A DNA stretch of 64,000 nt from the NCBI RefSeq assembly GCF_017086465.1, contig NZ_CP070961.1:806001-870000 (forward strand), written 5' to 3'. This document shows positions 18,102 through 26,484 of this stretch, one piece after another. Within the stretch, counting starts at the first letter, position 1; the number at the start of each line of letters is the position of its first letter. The notes under the pieces were generated by a model. That model ran no database searches. It worked only from the letters and a program-made list of their open reading frames with translations, and was not told where the DNA came from. Position numbers and translations under genes: made by a program. The DNA is from Nocardioides sp. zg-1228 (GTDB lineage Bacteria; Actinomycetota; Actinomycetes; Propionibacteriales; Nocardioidaceae).

Positions 18102-19154
18102 ATGGCCTACGACGCAGCCCCCGAGCGGTACGACGGCACGACCGGGATGCACTACCGGGCGACGGGACGCAGCGGACTCAAGCTGCCGGCCCTCTCGGTG
18201 GGGCTGTGGCAGAACTTCGGCACCGACCGCCCCGAGGAGACGCAGCGGGCGATCCTGCGGCGGGCGTTCGACCGAGGGGTCACCCACTTCGACCTGGCCA
18301 ACAACTACGGTCCGCCCTACGGTCGCGCGGAGGAGAACGTCGGCCGCTACCTCGCCGACGACTTCGCGCCCTACCGCGACGAGCTGATCGTCTCGACGAA
18401 GGCCGGCTACGACATGTGGCCCGGTCCCTACGGCCAGGGCGGCGGCTCGCGGAAGTACCTCCTGGCCTCCCTCGACCAGTCGCTGGGCAGGCTCGGGCTC
18501 GACTACGTCGACATCTTCTACAGCCACCGCTTCGACCCCGAGACGCCGGTCGAGGAGACGATGATGGCGCTCGACGCGGCGGTGCGCTCGGGGCGCGCAC
18601 TCTACGTCGGCATCTCGTCCTACTCCGCGGCCCGCACGCGCGAGGCGGCGGCGGTCGCCCGCGAGCTCGGCACGCCGCTGCTGATCCACCAGCCGTCCTA
18701 CTCGATGCTCAACCGCTGGATCGAGCAGCCGCGCGACGGCGACCGGAGCCTGCTCGACGAGCTCGAGGAGCAGGGGATGGGGTGCATCGTGTTCACCGCG
18801 CTGGCGCAGGGCCTGCTCACCGACCGCTACCTCGACGGCGTCCCCGACGACTCGCGTGCCGCCCGGTCCGAGTCCACGATCGCCGGCCTCGACGAGGAGA
18901 CGCTCGGCCGGGTCCGATCGCTCCACGCGATCGCCGAGGGCCGCGGCCAGGAGCTCGCCCAGCTGGCGCTGCAGTGGGTGCTGCGCGACCAGCGCGTGAC
19001 GAGCGCCGTGATCGGCGCCTCCAGCGTCGAGCAGCTCGACACCAACCTCGACGCGCTCGACGGCCCGCCGCTGACCGACGAGGAGCTGGCCGAGATCGAC
19101 CGCTACGCCGTCGACTCGGGTGTCAACCTCTGGGCCGGGCAGACCGAGCAGTGA
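18102..19154 (+). CDS. Aldo/keto reductase, YghZ-like
   Basis: The 350-residue protein has the aldo/keto reductase barrel: DLANNYGPPYGRAEENVG with the catalytic Asp and Tyr, STKAGYDMWPGPYG with the Lys, and the active-site His in DIFYSHRFDP. The insert resembling that of L-glyceraldehyde-3-phosphate reductase (YghZ) is present. It probably reduces small aldehydes with NADPH. It overlaps the next gene by GTGA, so it may be coupled with the flavin oxidoreductase. Confidence 0.88.
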   Translation: MAYDAAPERYDGTTGMHYRATGRSGLKLPALSVGLWQNFGTDRPEETQRAILRRAFDRGVTHFDLANNYGPPYGRAEENVGRYLADDFAPYRDELIVSTKAGYDMWPGPYGQGGGSRKYLLASLDQSLGRLGLDYVDIFYSHRFDPETPVEETMMALDAAVRSGRALYVGISSYSAARTREAAAVARELGTPLLIHQPSYSMLNRWIEQPRDGDRSLLDELEEQGMGCIVFTALAQGLLTDRYLDGVPDDSRAARSESTIAGLDEETLGRVRSLHAIAEGRGQELAQLALQWVLRDQRVTSAVIGASSVEQLDTNLDALDGPPLTDEELAEIDRYAVDSGVNLWAGQTEQ

Positions 19155-20527
19155 GCGGGGCCGAGCGCCGCGTCGTGGTCGTGGGCGCCGACGGGGCCGG
19201 GATGTCGGCGGCGCACCAGGCGCTCCGCACCGCCGCCCGGCACGGGGAGCGGCTCGCCGTCACGGTGCTCGACCGGGGCCACCACACCTCCTACAGCGCC
19301 TGCGGCATCCCCTACTGGATGTCGGGCGACGTGCCGACCCAGCAGGACCTGGTCGCCCGCACCGCCGCGGAGCACCGCGAGGCGGGCATCGACCTGCGGC
19401 TCGGCGTCGAGGTGGTCGGCGCTGACCTCGCGGCGCGGACCGTGACGACCGCCGACGGCGACGAGCTCGGCTACGACGAGCTGGTCGTGGCCACCGGCGC
19501 CCCTGCCGTCGTGCCCGACTGGGCGGTGCGCCCCGACGGCACGGCGTACGACGGGGTGGGCGTGGTGAAGACGCTCGACGACGGGGCCGCCTGGGTCGAG
19601 CGCTTCGCGGCCGCCGGCGCTGGTGCGCACGTGGTCGTGGTCGGCGCGGGCTACGTCGGCGTGGAGGTCGCCGAGGCCGCGCTCGCCCGGGGCTTCGGCG
19701 TCACCGTGCTCACCCGCACGCGCGGCATGTCGATGCTGGAGGAGGAGTTGTCCGACCGCGTCAACGCCGCCCTCGTCGACGCGGGGGTCGAGCTCGTCCT
19801 GGGAGCCGAGGTGACCGGCCTCGAGGTCGACGGCGACCGGGTGAGCGGGGTGCGCTGGGAGGGCGGGCGCGGCGACGCCGACCTCGTGGTGGTGGCGATC
19901 GGCGTCCGGCCCGCCACGGACTTCCTGGCCGGCAACGGCCTCGAGCTGTCGGAGGGCGGGGCGCTGCGCCCCGACCCCCACGGCCGCGTCGCCGACCACG
20001 TGTGGGCGGCCGGCGACTGCTGCGAGGTGCGCCGCCGGATCGACGACCAGTGGGTGTTCCGCCCGCTCGGCACCCACGCCGCCAAGATGGGACGCGCGCT
20101 CGGCGACAGCCTGGCCGGAGGCGGGCTGACCTTCGACGGCATGGTCGACACCTCGATCACCCGCTTCTCCGCGGGCGACGTGCACGTGGAGATCGCCCGC
20201 ACCGGGCTGTCGCGGGCCGACGCCGCGGCTGCCGGGCACGACGCGGTGGCCCTGGTCACCGAGGGCACCACGGCCACCGGCTACATGCCGGAGGCCGAGC
20301 CGATCGCGATCTGGGTGATGGCCGACCGGGTGACCCGGCGGCTGCTGGGCGTGCAGGTCGTCGGCGGCCACGGCGCCGGCAAGCGCATCGACACCTCCGC
20401 CGCCGTGCTGTGGGCGGGCGGATCGGTCGACGACCTGGCCTGGATGGACCTGGCCTACGCGCCGCCGTTCGCCACCACCTGGGAGGTGCTGCAGATCGCG
20501 GCGCGTCGGGTGGCCGAGCGGCTCTGA
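19151..20527 (+). CDS. FAD-dependent pyridine nucleotide-disulfide oxidoreductase (CoA-disulfide reductase-like)
   Basis: The 458-residue protein has FAD and NAD(P) binding domains (VVVVGADGAG near the start and HVVVVGAGYVGVEVAE near residues 158-173) and a C-terminal dimerisation domain ending with YAPPFATTWE. A single active-site Cys lies in SYSACGIPYW, as in CoA-disulfide reductases and NADH oxidases of this class. It may reduce CoA disulfide or persulfides; which is not certain. The start GTG overlaps the stop of the aldo/keto reductase. Confidence 0.85.
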   Translation: MSGAERRVVVVGADGAGMSAAHQALRTAARHGERLAVTVLDRGHHTSYSACGIPYWMSGDVPTQQDLVARTAAEHREAGIDLRLGVEVVGADLAARTVTTADGDELGYDELVVATGAPAVVPDWAVRPDGTAYDGVGVVKTLDDGAAWVERFAAAGAGAHVVVVGAGYVGVEVAEAALARGFGVTVLTRTRGMSMLEEELSDRVNAALVDAGVELVLGAEVTGLEVDGDRVSGVRWEGGRGDADLVVVAIGVRPATDFLAGNGLELSEGGALRPDPHGRVADHVWAAGDCCEVRRRIDDQWVFRPLGTHAAKMGRALGDSLAGGGLTFDGMVDTSITRFSAGDVHVEIARTGLSRADAAAAGHDAVALVTEGTTATGYMPEAEPIAIWVMADRVTRRLLGVQVVGGHGAGKRIDTSAAVLWAGGSVDDLAWMDLAYAPPFATTWEVLQIAARRVAERL

Positions 20528-20530
20528 GCA

Positions 20531-20556
20531 ACCCGGGCGCGGTCTCGCGCCCGGGT
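20531..20556 (+). terminator. Hairpin after the disulfide oxidoreductase gene
   Basis: A perfect 11-bp stem (ACCCGGGCGCG 20531-20541 with 20546-20556) encloses the loop GTCT. It lies 3 nt after the stop codon. There is no T tract. Confidence 0.7.
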
Positions 20557-20572
20557 GGGCGAGGATGCCGTC

Positions 20573-21307
20573 ATGCACCTCGAGTTCGTCACCCTCGCCG
20601 AGCGCCCCGGTCTCATGGAGACCTTCTGGGACATGGAGACCTCCTGGCCGGAGTTCATGAAGCACGACCCCATCGGCAACGCCTACTACGCCGCGCTCGA
20701 GGAGTTCGCCGACTACGTGCTGGTGGTCCTCGACGACACCGGGCGGATGGTCGCCAAGGCGCACTCGGTGCCGTTCCGGCTGGACGAGGGCGAGCTGCCC
20801 GACGCCGGCTGGGACCACGCGATCCGCAGCGGCCTGCTGACGAGGCTGCGCGGCGAGGAGCCCGATGCCGTCTCCGCGATCGAGATCGCGATCGAGCCGG
20901 GCCTGCAGAGCACCGGGCTCTCCGGCCGGATCGTGGCCGCGCTGCGCGACAACGCCCGGCGGCTGGGCTATCCCGAGCTGCTCGCCCCGGTGCGGCCCAA
21001 CGGCAAGACCGACGTCCACGAGCCGATGGCCGACTACGCTTTCCGCACCCGCGACGACGGCCTGCCCGTCGACCCGTGGCTGCGCGTCCACGTGCGCGCC
21101 GGCGGTCGCATCGACCGGGTCGCCCCCCGCTCGATGGTCATCCCCGGCACGGTCGGGGAGTGGCGCGAGTGGACCGGCCTGCCGTTCGACGCCACCGGCC
21201 CGGTCGTCGTCCCGGGCGCGCTGGCCCCGGTGATGTGCGACGCCGAGCACGGCACGGCGACCTACGTCGAGCCCAACGTGTGGGTCAGGCACCCGACGGG
21301 CGCCTGA
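20573..21307 (+). CDS. GNAT-like acetyltransferase family protein, function unknown
   Basis: The 244-residue protein resembles GNAT proteins in its central part: the hydrophobic strand YVLVVLDDTGRMVAKAHSVPF and the segment GLQSTGLSGRIVAALRDNARRLGY in the position of the acetyl-CoA loop. The rest, including the C-terminal WREWTGLPFD segment, is not recognised. The ATG at 20573 is chosen since upstream alternatives lie in the terminator. Function is unknown. Confidence 0.65.
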   Translation: MHLEFVTLAERPGLMETFWDMETSWPEFMKHDPIGNAYYAALEEFADYVLVVLDDTGRMVAKAHSVPFRLDEGELPDAGWDHAIRSGLLTRLRGEEPDAVSAIEIAIEPGLQSTGLSGRIVAALRDNARRLGYPELLAPVRPNGKTDVHEPMADYAFRTRDDGLPVDPWLRVHVRAGGRIDRVAPRSMVIPGTVGEWREWTGLPFDATGPVVVPGALAPVMCDAEHGTATYVEPNVWVRHPTGA

Positions 21308-21313
21308 GGGGCC

Positions 21314-22576
21314 TCACGCCCCGTCGACGGCCTTGCGGACCTCGTTGACGCACAGGGCGATGAATGCCAGTGCGCACAGGGCCATGAGCACGTTGGAGTG
21401 GAGCTTGTTGCGCCACTCGGCGGGCGTCCGGTCGGTGTTGAGCAGCCACAGCAGGGTGATCGCCAGGAACGGCATGAAGAACGCCCCGAGCACGCCGTAG
21501 GCGAGGATCAGCCAGATCGGCTTGCCGAGGAACATCATCGCCATCGGCGGGAAGGTCAGCCAGAGGATGTAGACGCGGTACCACCTGCCGCCGGCGCGGG
21601 CCTCGGACGGATCGCCCTTGGTCACGTTGGTCATGAAGTCGGCGAACATCAGGCTGACGCCGTTCCACACGCCCACGAGCGACGACATCGCGGCGGCCCA
21701 GAAGCCGAGCAGGAAGAGCTTGCCGGCCCACTCGCCGTAGCGGTCCTGCAGCACCACGCCGAGGTCGACGAGGCCCTGGTCGCCGCTCTCGATGGCGACG
21801 CTGGTGGAGTAGAGCAGCTCGGCGCCGACCACCAGCGTGGCGAGGACGAAGAGGCCGGTGACGACGTACGCGACGGCGTTGTCGATGCGCATCACCCGCA
21901 TGTAGCGAGGAGTGGACCAGCCCTTCTCGCGCAGCCAGTAGCCGTAGGCGGCCAGCGTGATGGTGCCGCCGACACCGCCGGCGAGGGCGAGGGTGTTGAC
22001 GAGGCCGTCGTCGGGGATGCGCGGGGCGAGGCCGGTGAGCAGCTCGCCGAGGTTGGGCAGCGTCAGCAGGGCCGCGCCGACCATCGTCACGAACATGATC
22101 CCGACCAGGGCGGCGAGCACCTTCTCGAAGACGCTGTAGCGGCCCGTCCACACCAGCAGCAGGCCGATCAGGCCCGACAGGATGCCCCACCACGTCGTGC
22201 TCAGGCCACCGAGGAGCCCGGTGAGGGCCAGCCCCGTGCCGGCCATCGCGGCGGCGCCGTAGACGAAGCCCCAGATCACGATGTAGGGCGCGAAGTACCA
22301 CGTCGTCCAGGCGCCGAGGGAGCGCCAGCCCTCGAAGATCGTGCGGCCCGTCGCGAGGGAGTAGCGCCCCGCGCCCTCGACCAGGACGATCTTCATGACG
22401 CATCCCACGACGACGCACCACAGCAGGGTGTAGCCGAACTTCTGGCCCGCGATGAGCGTCGCCACCAGGTCGGCGGCGCCGACGCCCGTCGCCGCGACGA
22501 CGAGCCCCGGACCGATGATCCTCCAGCGGGGGACCGTGGACTGCTCCGCCGATCCGGTCGAGGTGGTGTCAGCCAT
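21314..22576 (-). CDS. Nramp-related membrane transporter lacking the DPGN motif
   Basis: The 420-residue protein has about eleven hydrophobic segments and the Nramp topology, including the N-terminal GPGLVVAATG and FGYTLLW segments that flank the metal site. Where typical Nramp proteins have DPGN in the first helix, this protein has GAAD (residues about 33-36), and the Met-Pro-His/Met motif of helix six is not recognisable. A divalent metal substrate is therefore doubtful. TATGGT lies 7 nt upstream of the ATG. A long divergent intergenic region separates it from the ABC-F gene. Confidence 0.8.
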   Translation of the reverse strand: MADTTSTGSAEQSTVPRWRIIGPGLVVAATGVGAADLVATLIAGQKFGYTLLWCVVVGCVMKIVLVEGAGRYSLATGRTIFEGWRSLGAWTTWYFAPYIVIWGFVYGAAAMAGTGLALTGLLGGLSTTWWGILSGLIGLLLVWTGRYSVFEKVLAALVGIMFVTMVGAALLTLPNLGELLTGLAPRIPDDGLVNTLALAGGVGGTITLAAYGYWLREKGWSTPRYMRVMRIDNAVAYVVTGLFVLATLVVGAELLYSTSVAIESGDQGLVDLGVVLQDRYGEWAGKLFLLGFWAAAMSSLVGVWNGVSLMFADFMTNVTKGDPSEARAGGRWYRVYILWLTFPPMAMMFLGKPIWLILAYGVLGAFFMPFLAITLLWLLNTDRTPAEWRNKLHSNVLMALCALAFIALCVNEVRKAVDGA

Positions 22577-22973
22577 GGGCAGCACCATAACCGCGGTCTG
22601 GACCAGTGCGGCCCGGCGTTCTGGACGAGACCGTCGCTCGAGTCGGCGCATCCTCGCCGAGGTTGCGCGGCGCGCCGCGGCCGGCGTACACCCCGGGTGG
22701 CCGGATCGCGGGCGACCCCGTGCGTGCCGGTCGACTGGGGAGCGGGACGCTCGGCGTGACGGGTGGTGGGTAGTGCGCGGTGGTCCCGGTCGGTAGCGGC
22801 GGCAGCACAGGGCGAGCGGGGCCACTAGGACGGTCTCGTCCCCGCTAGGACACCCGGATCCGGGTGGTTGAGCGGGGACGTGCCCGCTTGAGCGGCCGGT
22901 CGCACCGCACCCCCGGACGGCCCCGACCGATATACATGCGACGCCGCGGCAGGTCGCTTGCGAGAATCCTCCC
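22577..22973. other. 397-bp divergent intergenic region with an inverted repeat-element copy
   Basis: No credible gene was found here. It holds the divergent starts of the Nramp-like and ABC-F genes, a copy of the palindromic repeat element (22821-22895) and a possible -10 (TATACA at 22931-22936) for the ABC-F gene. The remainder (22590-22820) shows no recognisable motif. Confidence 0.6.
22821..22895 (-). repeat. Inverted copy of the palindromic intergenic repeat element
   Basis: The segment 22837-22864 is identical over 28 bp to the reverse complement of 48010-48037 and 48113-48140. After a 2-bp difference, another 13 bp (22867-22879) match. Its core is a perfect 16-bp palindrome CACCCGGATCCGGGTG (22851-22866). 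The second stem (GAGCGGG ... CCCGCTT) is imperfect here, unlike in the copies after glmM. Confidence 0.85.
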
Positions 22974-24653
22974 GTGGGTCACGTGGATGTCGCCGGGGTG
23001 CGCTACGAGCTGCCGGACGGGCGGGTGCTGCTCGACGACGTCAGCTTCCGCGTCGGCGACGGGCAGAAGGTCGCGCTGGTGGGTGCCAACGGCGCCGGCA
23101 AGACGACCCTGCTGCGCATCGTCACCGGCGACCTCAAGCCGCACGCGGGTGTCGTCACGCGGTCGGGCGGGCTGGGGGTGATGCGCCAGTTCGTCGGTCA
23201 CGGGGGTGCCGACGAGACCGTCGCCGACCTGCTGCTCTCGGTGGCCCCGGCAGACGTACGCCGGTGGTCGCAGGAGGTCGCGGCCCAGGAGCTCCGGCTG
23301 ATGGACGACGACAGCGAGCCGGTGCAGATGGCGTACGCCGAGGCGCTGGGCCACTACGGCGACGTCGGCGGCTACGACCTCGAGGTGGTCTGGGACAAGG
23401 TCACGACCGCAGCGATGGGGATGCCCTACGACCGCGCCAAGTATCGCGCCCTCACGACGCTGTCGGGCGGCGAGCAGAAGCGGCTCGTGCTGGAGTACCT
23501 CCTGCAGGGGCCCGACCAGGTGCTGCTGCTCGACGAGCCCGACAACTACCTCGACGTGCCCGGCAAGATCTGGCTCGAGGAGCGGATCCGCGAGTCGCCG
23601 AAGACCATCCTGTTCATCAGCCACGACCGCGAGCTGCTCGCCAACACCGCGACGCGGATCGTCACCGTCGAGCTCGGCAGCGCCGGCAACCTGGTGTGGA
23701 CCCACCCGGGCGGGTTCGCGACCTACCACCAGGCCCGCGAGGAGCGCTTCGAGCGCTTCGAGGAGCTTCGGCGCCGCTGGGACGAGGAGTACGCCAAGCT
23801 GCGCGCGCAGATGCTGATGTACAAGCAGAAGGCGGCCTACAACTCCGACATGGCCAGCCGCTACCAGGCGGCCCAGACCCGGCTCAAGAAGTTCGAGGAC
23901 GCCGGGCCGCCGACCGAGCAGCCGCGCGAGCAGCAGGTCAAGATGCGCCTCAAGGGCGGGCGCACGGGCAAGCGCGCGGTGGTGTGCACGGGCCTCGAGC
24001 TGACCGGCCTGATGAGGCCCTTCGACCTCGAGGTCTGGTACGGCGAGCGGGTGGCCGTGCTGGGCTCCAACGGGTCCGGCAAGTCCCACTTCCTGCGCCT
24101 CCTCGCCGCCGGCGGCAGCGATCCCGACGTCGAGCACCAGCCGGTCGGCGTGCCTCCCGCGCCGGTCGAGCACACCGGCAGCGCCAAGCTCGGCGCGCGG
24201 GTGCGGCCGGGCTGGTTCGTGCAGACCCACGAGCACCCCGAGCTGGTCGGGCGCACGCTGCTGGAGATCCTGCACCGCGGCGACGACCACCGCGACGGGA
24301 TGGGCCGCGAGGCCGCGAGCCGGGTGCTCGACCGCTACGAGCTCGCCCACGCCGGCGAGCAGCGGTTCGAGTCGCTCAGCGGCGGGCAGCAGGCGCGCTT
24401 CCAGATCCTGCTCCTCGAGCTCTCGGGCGCCACCCTGCTGCTGCTCGACGAGCCCACCGACAACCTCGACGTCCAGTCGGCCGAGGCCCTCGAGGCCGGG
24501 CTCGAGGCGTTCGACGGCACGGTGCTGGCCGTGACCCACGACCGCTGGTTCGCCCGCGGCTTCGACCGCTTCCTGGTCTACGGCGCCGACGGCGAGGTCT
24601 ACGAGTCGGACGGACCCGTGTGGGACGAGGGTCGCGTGGCCCGCTCGCGGTGA
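22974..24653 (+). CDS. ABC-F family ATP-binding protein
   Basis: The 559-residue protein has two ABC domains without membrane segments. Domain one has GANGAGKTT, LSGGEQKR and LLLDEPDNYLD; domain two has GSNGSGKSH, LSGGQQAR and LLLLDEPTDNLD. A charged linker (about residues 250-330) joins them. ABC-F proteins bind the ribosomal E site to rescue stalled elongation or to dislodge antibiotics. Whether this one gives drug resistance or has a housekeeping role is unknown. The start is GTG at 22974. Confidence 0.93.
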   Translation: MGHVDVAGVRYELPDGRVLLDDVSFRVGDGQKVALVGANGAGKTTLLRIVTGDLKPHAGVVTRSGGLGVMRQFVGHGGADETVADLLLSVAPADVRRWSQEVAAQELRLMDDDSEPVQMAYAEALGHYGDVGGYDLEVVWDKVTTAAMGMPYDRAKYRALTTLSGGEQKRLVLEYLLQGPDQVLLLDEPDNYLDVPGKIWLEERIRESPKTILFISHDRELLANTATRIVTVELGSAGNLVWTHPGGFATYHQAREERFERFEELRRRWDEEYAKLRAQMLMYKQKAAYNSDMASRYQAAQTRLKKFEDAGPPTEQPREQQVKMRLKGGRTGKRAVVCTGLELTGLMRPFDLEVWYGERVAVLGSNGSGKSHFLRLLAAGGSDPDVEHQPVGVPPAPVEHTGSAKLGARVRPGWFVQTHEHPELVGRTLLEILHRGDDHRDGMGREAASRVLDRYELAHAGEQRFESLSGGQQARFQILLLELSGATLLLLDEPTDNLDVQSAEALEAGLEAFDGTVLAVTHDRWFARGFDRFLVYGADGEVYESDGPVWDEGRVARSR

Positions 24654-24720
24654 CGCATCGCTCGCGCCTGCAGCGGGTACCAGAAGTCGACAGGAGACCG
24701 AACGGCAAGGAGGCCCACGC

Positions 24721-24903
24721 ATGAGCGATTCCAGCGACGCAGCAACCGGGCGGCCCGAGGGCGAGGAGCCCGTCGGTGCCGAGATCGGCATGACCGACGA
24801 GCCCAACACCTTCGAGCCCGAGGAGGACGCGGAGGAGGATCCCACCCCGGACTCCCCCGAGGACGCCGAGGACGCTGAGGGCTCCGAGGGGCCCGGCGCC
24901 TGA
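24721..24903 (+). CDS. Small acidic protein, unknown function
   Basis: The 60-residue protein is about one third Glu and Asp, with the acidic C-terminal half EPEEDAEEDP. It has no cysteine, signal peptide or membrane segment and is probably disordered. It is believed to be real because a full AAGGAGG (24707-24713) sits correctly before the ATG and the frame is uninterrupted. It lies 67 bp after the ABC-F gene on the same strand. Confidence 0.6.
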   Translation: MSDSSDAATGRPEGEEPVGAEIGMTDEPNTFEPEEDAEEDPTPDSPEDAEDAEGSEGPGA

Positions 24904-24925
24904 CGTCCCGTGCTTCCCTGACCGC

Positions 24926-25714
24926 ATGACCACGCGTCGCGGGCTCTTCGTCGCGCCCTTCGACGGCCTGGCCGACCCGCGGGTGGTCGGCGACCTCGCC
25001 GCCGACGCCGAGGAGGCGGGCTGGGACGGGTTCTTCGTCTGGGACCACCTGCAGTACGGAGACCGGGTGGCCGCGATCGCCGACCCGTGGACGTGCTGCG
25101 CCGCGATCGCCCTGCGCACCGAGCGACTGCTGCTCGGGCCCATGGTGACGCCGCTGCCCCGCCGTCGTCCGCAGGTGCTGGCGCGCCAGGCGGCCAGCCT
25201 GTCGGTGCTGTCGGGCGAGCGCCTCGTCCTCGGCCTCGGACTGGGGGACGACTGGGTGGGGGAGTTCAGCGCCTTCGGCGACGAGCCCGACCCGGGGGTG
25301 CGCGGCCGGATGCTCGACGAGGGCCTCGGCGTGCTGACCGGTCTGCTCGCGGGGGAGCCCGTCGACCACGTGGGGGAGCACTACAGCGCGCGCCAGGCCC
25401 GGTTCGTGCCGGCGCCGCGGGTGCCGATCTGGCTGGCCGGTCGCTTCGGCAACCGGGCCCCGCTGCGGCGGGCGGCGTCGTACGACGGCTTCTTCGTCAT
25501 CGGCCTCGACGACCCGGGCGACCTCGACACCGTCGCCGGCGACCTGGCGGCGCACGACCCGGCGCCGGGCTTCGACCTCGTCGTCGACCTCCGGACCGAC
25601 CAGGACCCCGCCCCGTGGCTGGACCGCGGCGCGTCGTGGGTGCTCACCCGGGTCGGGCCCTACGACCTCGACCTCGACGACGTGCGCCGCGTGGTGCGGA
25701 CTGGCCCCCGCTGA
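24926..25714 (+). CDS. Luciferase-like (LLM class) flavin-dependent oxidoreductase
   Basis: The 262-residue protein has the bacterial luciferase-like barrel: a start GLFVAPFDGLADP, then DAEEAGWDGFFVWDHL, the flavin-site strand RLVLGLGLGDDW, and a later VPIWLAGRFGN segment. Family members use F420 or FMNH2 to oxidise small compounds. Cofactor is not determined by what is visible. It follows the small acidic gene by 22 bp. Confidence 0.85.
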   Translation: MTTRRGLFVAPFDGLADPRVVGDLAADAEEAGWDGFFVWDHLQYGDRVAAIADPWTCCAAIALRTERLLLGPMVTPLPRRRPQVLARQAASLSVLSGERLVLGLGLGDDWVGEFSAFGDEPDPGVRGRMLDEGLGVLTGLLAGEPVDHVGEHYSARQARFVPAPRVPIWLAGRFGNRAPLRRAASYDGFFVIGLDDPGDLDTVAGDLAAHDPAPGFDLVVDLRTDQDPAPWLDRGASWVLTRVGPYDLDLDDVRRVVRTGPR

Positions 25715-25756
25715 GGAGGGGTGCCCCCGCGCCCCGGGCGGTGCTAGCGTCGAACG

Positions 25757-26410
25757 ATGCCGGCTCGCCGCCGCTCGCTCCGCCTGCGACTCGTCCCCGC
25801 CCTGGGCGTGCTGCTCGGGGTCACCGCGCTGCCCGCGGGTGCGAGCCCCGCGCCCGCCCCGGCGCCGCTGCCCGAGTCGGTCACCGTCACGGACGGCCGC
25901 ACCTCACCGCCCTCGGTGGACATCTCGCAGGTCCGCCTCGTAGCGAGCTCGGGCAGCTTCACCGCTCAGTGGATGTGGATCACCGTGCCGCACCGGTTCC
26001 GGGACGGCCACCACCTCACGGTGTGGTTCGACATCGACGGCGACGCCGCGCCCGAGGGCCGACTCACCGTGCGGCTGCGGAAGGACCGCAGATGGCCCCG
26101 CCTGCTGCACGCCCGGCAGGCCTTTCGGATCGGCGGTGGCTGGACCGGCGCCGGGCGGCGGGTGCCCTGCGGTTCCGCGTACAGCGACCTGCCCGTGGGC
26201 GGCGCCTTCTCGTCCGACCGCTTCCTCAAGGTCAGGCTCGACCTGTGGCGGTGCCTGCGGACGCCGAGCCCGCCCGGCGACGGGCCGCGGGGCGCGTGGC
26301 GGACCGCCGTACGGCTGGCCAAGGACGGCAGGAGCGACACCGCGCCCAGTGGCCGCAGGTGGAGCCCGCCGGTGCTGGGGTGGACGGGGTGCACCACCGA
26401 GTGCGACTGA
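25757..26410 (+). CDS. Secreted protein of unknown function
   Basis: The 217-residue protein has an Arg-rich N-terminus, a hydrophobic stretch and an Ala-X-Ala-type cleavage site (ALPAGAS), so it is probably exported by the Sec pathway. The mature part is beta-rich with four cysteines (near residues 141, 170, 208 and 212). No domain was recognised. TAGCGT 6 nt before the ATG suggests leaderless transcription. Confidence 0.65.
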   Translation: MPARRRSLRLRLVPALGVLLGVTALPAGASPAPAPAPLPESVTVTDGRTSPPSVDISQVRLVASSGSFTAQWMWITVPHRFRDGHHLTVWFDIDGDAAPEGRLTVRLRKDRRWPRLLHARQAFRIGGGWTGAGRRVPCGSAYSDLPVGGAFSSDRFLKVRLDLWRCLRTPSPPGDGPRGAWRTAVRLAKDGRSDTAPSGRRWSPPVLGWTGCTTECD

Positions 26411-26484
26411 CGCGCGCGACCGTCTCCCCACGGTCTGCCGCTCACGCCTAGGGGGGAGGCAAGGTCTGTCCCGGGTCACGCAGG

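Noticed and set aside
22974..24653. Antibiotic-resistance ABC-F call
   Set aside because: The sequence shows an ABC-F protein but nothing that separates resistance factors from housekeeping members.
22845..24845. A 666-codon minus-strand open frame over the ABC-F gene
   Set aside because: Antisense shadow of a well-conserved gene; composition is Leu/Val/Gly/Arg-rich without motifs.
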